In this document: positions 54,674 to 63,100 of the stretch, one piece after another | How positions within the stretch are numbered: the stretch's first letter is position 1 | Layout: every line of letters starts with the position of its first letter | Assembly: GCA_026225395.1 (NCBI GenBank) | Contig: JAMFSR010000007.1 | Span: 62,001-126,000, forward strand | DNA length: 64,000 nucleotides | Reading direction: 5' to 3' | Origin: Granulicella sapmiensis | GTDB lineage: Bacteria > Acidobacteriota > Terriglobia > Terriglobales > Acidobacteriaceae | Position numbers and translations under genes: made by a program | Notes under the pieces: model-generated | What the model was told of the DNA's origin: nothing | What the model saw: only the letters and a program-made list of their open reading frames with translations | Databases searched by the model: none

Positions 54674-55959
54674 GCGAAGGCAACGTGGTTCGCGTTGGAG
54701 CGGGAGTGTATGGCGGTTCATTCCTTACAAGTGAGTACGGAGTGACGCTTCCCTTTGTAGTGCCGCAAGAGACGGTCGAACTTTCTGCAAGCATTGATGT
54801 GTTGCGTATTGTTGAACCTTCAGTCGAGCGCATAGAACCGCGTTGCCCTCACTTTGGAACGTGTGGCGGATGCCAGTACCAGATGATGACCGGTCGTGAG
54901 CAGTTGCGAGTGAAGCGCGGGATTCTTCGCGATCAGCTGCAGGGTGCGGGTGTGGTGACACCGGTTGAGATTGAGGCTGCCGGTGGTGAAGAGTATGGCT
55001 ATCGCAACCGGATTCGGCTGAGGCTGGAGCGTGTGGATGGCGAACTTCGCTTCGGCTATAACATGCGCACGACGACCGAGTTTCTTCCCATCACAACCTG
55101 CCCGATTGCCGCACCCATTTTATGGGCGACGGCTGAGAAGCTGCTGACTTCTGCGAACACGCAGGACGATGTTGCGTTCTGGATGAATGCGGCGAGCGAG
55201 GTAGAGCTGTTTGCGAACGATGACTTGACGCGGTTGCAAGTAACGATGCTCTGCGCACCTCGAACGAAAGCGAAGCAAGGCAGCTTGCAGCGGTGCTTGA
55301 CCGCGTTACAGCAGAGTGTGGCGGAGGTTGTTGGGCTCTCGGCGATCGCGAGCGATCCGCGAACAGGGCCTACAGGACGGACACTCGATGTTGCTGGAGC
55401 GGCTGGGTTGAACTATCGCGTGCTGGATGAAACTTACTGGATCAGCCGCGGTGGTTTTTTTCAGGTGAATCGGTTTCTGTTGCCCGCGTTGGTGAAGACG
55501 GTATGCGATGGACGCAGCGGCGATGTTGCGTGGGACCTCTTCGCAGGGGTCGGGCTTTTCTCGCGCGTGCTGGCAAAGAGCTTCGCGCAGGTGACCGCAG
55601 TGGAAGCAAATCCGATAGCCGCCGGCGATCTGCAGGTTGCGCTGAAGAAGCTTGGCGCGCAGCATCGTGCGGTGCAAGCTTCGACGCTGGAGTTTTTGCA
55701 GAAGGCGTTGGTACAGCGAGAGCGGCCTGCGCTTGTGGTGCTTGATCCACCACGAGCGGGTGCGGGGCGTGAGGCTTGTGAGCTATTGCTGAGCCTCGGT
55801 ACACGCGAGATTGTGTATGTTTCATGCGATCCGGCGACGTTGGCGCAGGACCTCGCGGTGTTGCAGCAGGGGTATAGGATTGCGAGCCTGAAGCTGGTGG
55901 ACCTGTTTCCGCAGACCTTCCACATGGAAACAATAGTGGTGCTCGAGCGCAAGGGATGA
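54670..55959 (+). CDS. RlmD/RumA-type 23S rRNA m5U methyltransferase
   Basis: SAM-dependent RNA C5-uridine methyltransferase of 429 residues. The N-terminal TRAM-like part is short. The iron-sulfur Cys cluster is CPHFGTCGGCQYQ with a fourth Cys in TTCPIAAP. The methyltransferase has DLFAGVGLFSRVLA, LDPPRAGAG and the catalytic Cys in YVSCDPATLAQDL. RlmD versus another paralogue cannot be settled from motifs. It is coupled to the hypothetical gene upstream. Confidence 0.88.
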   Translation: MSEGNVVRVGAGVYGGSFLTSEYGVTLPFVVPQETVELSASIDVLRIVEPSVERIEPRCPHFGTCGGCQYQMMTGREQLRVKRGILRDQLQGAGVVTPVEIEAAGGEEYGYRNRIRLRLERVDGELRFGYNMRTTTEFLPITTCPIAAPILWATAEKLLTSANTQDDVAFWMNAASEVELFANDDLTRLQVTMLCAPRTKAKQGSLQRCLTALQQSVAEVVGLSAIASDPRTGPTGRTLDVAGAAGLNYRVLDETYWISRGGFFQVNRFLLPALVKTVCDGRSGDVAWDLFAGVGLFSRVLAKSFAQVTAVEANPIAAGDLQVALKKLGAQHRAVQASTLEFLQKALVQRERPALVVLDPPRAGAGREACELLLSLGTREIVYVSCDPATLAQDLAVLQQGYRIASLKLVDLFPQTFHMETIVVLERKG

Positions 55960-55986
55960 CACACTAAAACCTATCCAATTTTGTGA

Positions 55987-58722
55987 GTGGCGCTTCTCAT
56001 GCGGGTTGTTGGTGCTACCAGGTTCTGGATGGACGACCCTGCCGTTGTTGAGCCTCTGCGGCTGCGCAGAGTGCCGATGATGGCAGCCGCGTTGTGCTTT
56101 GCGGCGGGCGATGTGCTGGCACGGGAAGCACAGGCTACGTTCTTTCTTGTTACTGCGACGATGCTGCTACTGTTGCTCGCGATTGTGAGCGCCAAGTTTG
56201 CGCAGCGCGTTGGTCTTGCTGTAGCACTGGGCTTGTGGGTCGTGGTGGGTTGCTGGTGTGCGCTGATGGAACCGCCGGTGGCGCAGCAGCATCCGCTGAC
56301 GCAATATGCGGATGGTCTGAGTCGCACGGTGCGTGGGCGCGTGGGGCGCGTGGTGCGCGTACGGATGTTGAAGCCGTTGCCATCGGATGTTGATGCAGCG
56401 AGCTCCCAACCGGCCTGGAAGATGGAGCCGGGTGCCTGGGACACAGATGCTGATCCGGCGATGGAGTCAGTGGATATTGAGGTGCAAGCGGTTGAGGAGG
56501 TGACACCGGATGTTTCGGTGATGCGGCCTGTGCAGGGTGGTGTGCGCGTGAGTGTGGAAGGAGGTGCGCCTGCGCTTGCGTGCGGCGATGTGGTGGAGAT
56601 GCCGCTGCGGTTGCGCGTGCCCGATACGTACCGCAATATCGGCGCTTGGTCGTACGCAACACAGCTACTGGGCGAAGGCATTGGTGCGCAGGCTGGGGTG
56701 AAGGCGCAGAAGGTGCGTGTGGTTGGCAGCATGGGCGGTAGCTGGCGTTGCAGGTTGTATACAACGCAAACATGGGCTGCGGGGCGCATGGATGCGTATG
56801 TAAGTTCGTCGGCGAACCATGCGCTTCTACGAGTGGCCCAACTGGACGCGCAGGATGCAGCGATGCTGAACGCAATGCTGTTTGGGGATCGTGATGAGCT
56901 GACGGAGACATTGAGAGTTGGGTTTGAGCGGACTGGAACGTTCCACCTGTTTGTCGTGTCCGGGCTACATGTGGCGCTGCTTGCCGGAGCGCTGTTTTGG
57001 CTGATGCGGAAGGCGCGTGCGCCGGAGGGCGTCGCAGTGGTGACGACGATTGTGCTCGCTACAGCCTATGCGCTGTTGACGGGCTTTGGCGTGCCGGTGC
57101 AGCGAGCGCTGGGCATGACCGCGGTGTATCTGCTGGCTCGATGGCTGGCTCGGGAGAGGAATGCTCTAAATGCGCTGGGAGCGGCGGCAACGGCCGTACT
57201 GGCCGTTGATCCGCGGGCACTGTTTGAGGCGAGCTTCCAGATGACGTTCCTGGTGATCGTCGCGATTGCGGGCATCGCTTTGCCGCTCGCGAGGCGCTTG
57301 ATGGAAACCACCAATAGCGCGTTGCACGAGCTTTGGCTGATGCGGCTGGATGCCACGGTGCATCCACGCGTAGCGCAGTTGCGAGTGCGGCTGCGGATGT
57401 TTGGGGTGCTGCTGGCAGCACTACTCGGAGCGTGGGCTCGCAACACACCCGCTTGGGTCCTGCGGGCTGGAGTCTATGTGATCGATGCGGCTTTGCTTGG
57501 GGTGGTGACAGAGATTTGCATGGTGCTGCCGATGGCGGTGTACTTTCATCGCGCGACCGTGGTCGCGCTCCCGGTGAACCTGTTGGCGGTACCGATGATT
57601 GTGGGGTTGATGTGGGTTGCGGTGTCGACGTTCCTGCTGTCGCTGGTGAGCAGCTGGCTCGCGATGATTCCAGGAGCTGCTGCGGGCTTGCTGCTGCACG
57701 CGGTGAGTGGATTGGTGCGGCATTTGGGACGGGCTTCGATTGCGGACGTTCGCGTGCCTGCGCCTGCCTGGCCCGCAATTGTTGTGGCTTGTGCCGTGAT
57801 GCTGTTTTGTTGTTGGGTGGTGCGGTTGAGGGGGTGGCGGGGGTGGGGCGCGCTGGTGTTGGCCGTGGTGCCGCTGGTGGTGCTTTGGCCGGAGCAGCCG
57901 CTGGTGCGGAGTGGGGTGTTGGAGGTGACGGCGCTCGATGTGGGGCAGGGGGATTCGCTGCTGGTGGTCTCGCCGGAGGGCAGGACGCTGCTGGTGGATG
58001 CGGGGGGGCCTGTGGGGAGGGCGCCGAGTGCGGACCGGTGGGATGTGGGCGAGGAGGTCGTCGCGCCGTACCTGTGGTCGCGGCGGATTCGGCGGTTGGA
58101 TGCGGTGCTGCTGACGCATGCGCATAGCGACCACATGGGCGGAATGCCGGCGGTGTTGCGGGATATGCGTCCGCGGGAGTTGTGGGTGAGCGTGCAGCCG
58201 GGGAATGCTCCTGGATTGCGGGCGCTGCTAGCGGAGGCGCGGGAGCTGGGTGTTCAGGTGCGGTGGTTTCGGGCGCGGGATGGGTTCGCGTGGGGAGGTT
58301 TGCGCGCGGATGTGCTGGCGCCTGAGGTGGGTTATGCGAATGCAGGGGCAGCGGTGAACGACGACTCGCTGGTGATGCGGTTGGGATATGGGAAGGCCAG
58401 CGTGTTGCTGGAGGGCGATGCAGAGGCGCCGAGTGAGGAGGCGATGGTTGCGGATGGGCGATTGGGGCCGGTGACGCTGCTGAAGGTGGGGCATCATGGC
58501 AGCATCACGTCGACGACGGCGGGGTTTCTGGCGGCGGTGCAGCCGCAGGAGGCGGTGATTAGTGTAGGACGACGGAATACATTTGGGCACCCGCGGATGG
58601 AGGTATTGCAGCGGCTGGAGCAGGCACGGGTGAAGACGTTCCGGACCGATCGCGAGGGAGCGGAGACGTTCCTCCTGACGAGGGAGGGTGGAATCTCGGT
58701 GGATTCGAGCACATCTAATTAG
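55987..58722 (+). CDS. comEC: ComEC/Rec2 DNA-uptake channel protein
   Basis: The 911-residue protein has an N-terminal DUF4131 region, a multi-helix competence domain (FHLFVVSGLHVALLAGALFWL, GFGVPVQRALGMTAVYLLAR) and a C-terminal metallo-beta-lactamase-like domain. That domain has DVGQGDSLLVVSPEGR, THAHSDHMGGMPA and LLKVGHHGS, the metal ligands complete. It transports single-stranded DNA into the cytoplasm during transformation. The start is a GTG at 55987, or an ATG four codons later. Confidence 0.93.
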   Translation: MALLMRVVGATRFWMDDPAVVEPLRLRRVPMMAAALCFAAGDVLAREAQATFFLVTATMLLLLLAIVSAKFAQRVGLAVALGLWVVVGCWCALMEPPVAQQHPLTQYADGLSRTVRGRVGRVVRVRMLKPLPSDVDAASSQPAWKMEPGAWDTDADPAMESVDIEVQAVEEVTPDVSVMRPVQGGVRVSVEGGAPALACGDVVEMPLRLRVPDTYRNIGAWSYATQLLGEGIGAQAGVKAQKVRVVGSMGGSWRCRLYTTQTWAAGRMDAYVSSSANHALLRVAQLDAQDAAMLNAMLFGDRDELTETLRVGFERTGTFHLFVVSGLHVALLAGALFWLMRKARAPEGVAVVTTIVLATAYALLTGFGVPVQRALGMTAVYLLARWLARERNALNALGAAATAVLAVDPRALFEASFQMTFLVIVAIAGIALPLARRLMETTNSALHELWLMRLDATVHPRVAQLRVRLRMFGVLLAALLGAWARNTPAWVLRAGVYVIDAALLGVVTEICMVLPMAVYFHRATVVALPVNLLAVPMIVGLMWVAVSTFLLSLVSSWLAMIPGAAAGLLLHAVSGLVRHLGRASIADVRVPAPAWPAIVVACAVMLFCCWVVRLRGWRGWGALVLAVVPLVVLWPEQPLVRSGVLEVTALDVGQGDSLLVVSPEGRTLLVDAGGPVGRAPSADRWDVGEEVVAPYLWSRRIRRLDAVLLTHAHSDHMGGMPAVLRDMRPRELWVSVQPGNAPGLRALLAEARELGVQVRWFRARDGFAWGGLRADVLAPEVGYANAGAAVNDDSLVMRLGYGKASVLLEGDAEAPSEEAMVADGRLGPVTLLKVGHHGSITSTTAGFLAAVQPQEAVISVGRRNTFGHPRMEVLQRLEQARVKTFRTDREGAETFLLTREGGISVDSSTSN

Positions 58723-58736
58723 CATGTGAGAGACAT

Positions 58737-58764
58737 GAAATAGGGAGTAGGAAATAGGAAGTAG
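58737..58764 (+). repeat. Four 7-bp units after comEC
   Basis: GAAATAG, GGAGTAG, GAAATAG, GAAGTAG in register, starting 14 nt after the stop codon. Confidence 0.85.
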
Positions 58765-58791
58765 CTGTATGGAACGGCGAGGGGAGGCGGA

Positions 58792-59082
58792 ATGGAGAAG
58801 TCAGCTGAAGTGGTACAGGCTGTTAGCAACGAGGTGAGAGCGGCACGAGCGGAGAGCGATGCGGAGGAAGCGAAGCTGATCCGGCGGATGCAGATGATGA
58901 TGAGCCTGGTGATGCAAACGGTGGCTCAGGATGGGTCGCTGACGATCGATGAGGCCTCGCAGATGATTGCGGATGCGCGAGCGGCAGCGCTGGCGATGTT
59001 TCCGGGGAAAGAGCTGGCTTACGACCTGATCTGGAAGCCGAGATTTCAGCGGTTGATGATGGAGCGGTTTCGAATCATGTAG
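58792..59082 (+). CDS. Small hypothetical helical protein
   Basis: The 96-residue charged, helical protein has a strong GGGGAGG site before the ATG. MQMMMSLVMQTVAQDGSLTIDEA looks amphipathic rather than a membrane span. No family is recognised. It may be cotranscribed with comEC (69 nt apart, heptamers between). Confidence 0.65.
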   Translation: MEKSAEVVQAVSNEVRAARAESDAEEAKLIRRMQMMMSLVMQTVAQDGSLTIDEASQMIADARAAALAMFPGKELAYDLIWKPRFQRLMMERFRIM

Positions 59083-59261
59083 CCATCCCCCTCCCCTCCC
59101 CTGATTTCGTGCAAAGTCCGGAGAAATATAGGGTTAGGGGTGGACTTGGAGGGTGCGCCGGGCGCGACGGCGAGGGTCGGCCCCGGGTTAGGTGGGGGTG
59201 TTTGGGGTGGTGGTTTGTCAAGCTGGCCCGAGTTCGTTTGGTGGGGTAGCATGATCGCACG

Positions 59262-59945
59262 ATGAAACGTCTTCTCGTTGTGCTGGCACTTTTTCAATCT
59301 TTTGTGGCGATGGCTCAACAGCCGGTTGTGTGGCGATTCGACAACCTTAAGGAGATTGGCGGGGTAGCGCCGACGGTGCTTGGGTCACCGAAGGTGGTGG
59401 AGACGGAGATTGGCAAAGCGGTGCATTTTGAGGGAAAGAGCGATGCCGGGGATGCGCTGTTTTTCGACACGTTGCCGCTGCAAGGGGCTTCCACTTATAC
59501 CTTCGAGGTGATTTTTCGGCCGTCGTCCAAGGGTGAGCCGGCGGAGAGGTTTTTTCATCTTCAAGACGCGGGATCGCCGTCGCGGCGAATGTTTGAGTTG
59601 CGGATTGTGGACAACAAGTGGTGCCTGGACACGGTCTCGTTCAGCAAGCCGGAGAATGAGCCGATGCAGTCCGGGGTAATGCTGAACTGCGATGCGCAGC
59701 ATGTGTTCCCGCTGGACCGGTGGTATGCGATCGCCGCGGTCTACGATGGCAAGGTGCTTCGAGGGTATGTGGACGGGGTACTGCAAGGGGAAGTTGCGGT
59801 GAATCTGCTGCCGCTGGGCAAAGGAGGGACATCGGTGGGGACACGATATACGAAGCGGGATTACTTTACGGGCGAGGTGTTCTCGGCGCGGTTCACGGGG
59901 CGGCCGATGGCGGTCGGGGAGTTATTGAAGGTGCCGGTGAAGTAA
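59262..59945 (+). CDS. Secreted LamG/concanavalin-like protein
   Basis: The 227-residue protein has a signal peptide (residues 1-18, ending AMAQ) and a single jelly-roll domain of LamG type: VHFEGKSDAGDALFF, YTFEVIFRPSSKG, WYAIAAVYDGKVLRGYVDG and FTGEVFSARFTGRPM. Such domains bind glycans or proteins; a role is not known. The 179 nt upstream show no repeat or RNA. A TAGCAT box lies nine nt before the ATG. Confidence 0.75.
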   Translation: MKRLLVVLALFQSFVAMAQQPVVWRFDNLKEIGGVAPTVLGSPKVVETEIGKAVHFEGKSDAGDALFFDTLPLQGASTYTFEVIFRPSSKGEPAERFFHLQDAGSPSRRMFELRIVDNKWCLDTVSFSKPENEPMQSGVMLNCDAQHVFPLDRWYAIAAVYDGKVLRGYVDGVLQGEVAVNLLPLGKGGTSVGTRYTKRDYFTGEVFSARFTGRPMAVGELLKVPVK

Positions 59946-60021
59946 GGTTGGTGTTCCCCACTCATGACGATGGAACCGTCATGAATGGGCCACCCATGGG
60001 TTGTGGGGTTTTGGGGAAGCT

Positions 60022-60049
60022 GGAAACCCTGATTCCCAAAGGCGAGAGA
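60022..60049 (+). repeat. 28-bp CCAAAGGCGAGAGA repeat, intergenic copy
   Basis: GGAAACCCTGAT to CCAAAGGCGAGAGA, 25 of 28 identical to the copy inside yceH (19527-19554, opposite strand). Confidence 0.8.
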
Positions 60050-60089
60050 TGGCGGCCTCGCGCGACGGCCCGGCTCGTTCGCCAAAGGC

Positions 60090-60115
60090 AACGGCCGCCC
60101 TTTCGGGCGGCCGTT
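60090..60115. terminator. Perfect 11-bp hairpin between convergent genes
   Basis: AACGGCCGCCC and its complement around TTTC. It lies 27 nt beyond the stop of the minus-strand receptor gene. Only short T-runs follow, so termination by it alone is uncertain. Confidence 0.6.
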
Positions 60116-60141
60116 GGTTGGTGAAGCGGATGGGGAGTGGA

Positions 60142-63100
60142 CTACCAGCTAACACGGGCAGCGACCTGTACATCGCGAGGGTTGTAGCCGCCGAACGGCT
60201 TCGCCACCGTGCCGAAGGAAGACAGGTAAGGAAGGGCTCCAGTGACTCCAGTTTGAACAGTCACGGTCGGGTTTGCGTAAGACACGTGATTGGTCAGGTT
60301 CGCGACGGTCGCCTCAAACTGGAGCTTCCATTCGTTGTGGATCGCGAAGACACGCTTGATGGCAAGATCGTCATCGAAGTATCCGGGGCCGAACATGCCG
60401 AGCGGAGCTGTACGCGCCGCATTACCCGGAGCATACAGCGCCGAGCCCTGGCCGACCGTCACTGCCTGCCCGGTACCGCCGCTAGCCACATTCACGGTGA
60501 ATGCCGCCGGATTGACGTAGTTCACCTTACCGATATAGTTGGCGGAGTTCGGGTCCCAGCTGATAGGGGCTCCGGTTGCAGTCTTGCCGTACTTGTACTG
60601 CCGGCCGGCCTGGTTGGGAACCACATTCGGCATGCAGGTGTCGAGGATGCTGGCGCCACCGCAACCGCTTCCGGTAACGATCAGAGGCTGTCCGGAGTGG
60701 AGCTGCACGATGTCCGAAACCGTCCAATCGGAAACGATGGAACGATAGACGATGTGGTCACCCCACAGGTGGCCGCGGCCAACCGGCAGAGCGTACACCA
60801 CGGTGGCGACAAGGCTTTGCGGAATGTCGGCCGTGGAGAGCGAGCGGTCAAGGCGCGTGTTGTCGTAGACGCGGAAGGTACCCACATCGTCGATGTTCTT
60901 CGACCAGGTGTAGTTTGCCATCCAGTTCAATCCATGTGCGGGGCGCTGCCGGAAACTGATTTCCAGCGCGTTCCAGTTGGTGTTGCCGACAAAGCTCGTC
61001 GTATCGCTCACGCCGCTGTACTGCGGGTAGGCCGTGAGGTAAGAGGCGACCGTATCGGTGGCACCGTAGTAGTTCGCCGCATTGGAGAAACCGTTCATGG
61101 GGGCAAACCCATCGGTCTGCGCGAACGCGATGTTGGTCGTGGTTCCCTTCTGTCCGATCAACGAAGCCGTGCATCCCGTTCCGGTGCAAGGCGCCTGCGT
61201 GGTGCCGGTGATGTTGTAGTTGGCCAGGGCCGCATACGATTCCGGCAGCTTGCTGTTGGTTTGATACTTGGCATTCGCGGCTGAGAGGAAGTGACCCTGG
61301 CTGCCGACGTAGCTGATGGACACCGACATGTCGTTGGTCAACTGATGCTGGAAGCCCAGGCTCCAGTTGATGTACTCCGGCGTACGTGAACCGTAGTACG
61401 GATCGAAGTAAGTGATCGTTGCACTGTTGGCGCCCTTGAGGGTGGCCGTCTGCGTTGCCGCAAACTCAGCCAGGGTTGCGCCGGCGGGCAGAGTTGACTG
61501 GGGCGGAGCGACGGAGCCCGTCCATCCGCAGGGAGTAAATCCATCCCCCGCAGTGGCGCCTGTGCCGCAGGCTGTCTTGTCCCAGTAGAACTGCGGTTGG
61601 TTGCTGCCGACGGCAATGGCTGCCGCCGCGGGTGTCAGGCCGGTGGTCGACGGCGATCCGGACTGGCTACCGCTCGTCCAATCGCCACGCGCGAAGTTGA
61701 TGGCATAGCTGGCCTTGATCACTGTTTTGCTATCGACCGAGTAAGCCAGCCCCAGGCGCGGAGCGACGTTCTTGTACCAGATGGATGCCGGGTTATGCAG
61801 CCCGGTGTGATAGCCGTCCGACGAGTTGCCGCCGGCAAAGGCCAGCGTGCCGAGGTTGCCGCTGTTGCTGTTCGTCCCGGCCGGGTTCAGCCAGGTAAAC
61901 AGATCGTGCGCCTCGCGAACGGAGGGGAAGATGTCCCAGCGAACGCCGATGTTCAGCGACAGCTTGGAGTTGAACTTCCAGTCGTCCTGCGCCCAGAAGG
62001 AGGGGTCTTCCCAGCGAGTGCCAAGCGTGGGAACGCCGACCGACACCGAACTCGAGCTGACCGCACCCAGCATGTAGCTGGCGAAAGGTGAGCCGGAAGT
62101 GGTGTTGGCCACGCCGAGCGCGCTGTAGCCTTCGGTCTGCCCGTTGGTAAATGTGTAGGCCAGTGGCGAAGAGTTGGTTTCGTTCTTCGTGTAGTTGAAC
62201 TGCACATCGACATACTGGCCACCGAGCGTGAGGCTGTGAGCGCCAAGCTGCCACTGCACGTTATCGGTGACGTTGAACGTGTTGTTGACCTTGTTATTTT
62301 CGTCGTAGTTGGCTTCCGTGTTGGGGCCGTCAGTACCGGTGAAGATCAGGCCGGGGAAGAAGCTGGCCTGACCCGCCGGCGTATTCAACAGGCCGGAGTT
62401 CGATGCGGCAAACTGCGGCTGCTCGTCAGGCGTGACAGAGAAGCTCTGGTACCGGCCGAACGCGAGCGCAAACTGGTTCACAAGGTGCGGGCTCAGTGTC
62501 CAGGTGTGCTTCACGATATCGATGTTGGTGACGGGGTGATACGCCTGGCCGGTATTGAACGGAGGCCCAAGAGCGTTGGCCGCACCGCTGGAGTTTGGCC
62601 CGGTGCTAGCCTGACGGCCAAACGCAACGATGATGCCCAACTGCTGGCTCTTGGTAATCGCATAGTCCAGGCGGCCAGTCTGATACCAGTTGGAGAGACC
62701 GGAAGCGTAACCGGCAACGATGTTGTTGGCATACAGCGACTGATTGACCGAAGCCTCGTAGGGCAGCATGTACTTATTGAAGTACTGGGCCGCCTGCGAA
62801 ACGCGGGCTATGGGAATCTGGTTGTTGGCAAACTGCGTGCGCGCGCAGGTCGGCGTGCCGGCCGGTGAGGTAACCGTGATCGAAACACAGTTCTGAACCT
62901 TCTGTGTTGCGGGGTCGTAGATGTTGCTGCCGGTGGAAGCCGAGTAGCCGCTGAAGTCGGCGAAACCCTGCAACTGGCCGGACGCGTTGTAGCCCATCAT
63001 CGCCAGGGTCGGGACCGTCTGCACCTGAGGCTTCGGACCGGCCTGGTAGCGATACTGGCCATAGTTATAGAACAGGAAAAGCTTATCTTTCACGATCGGT

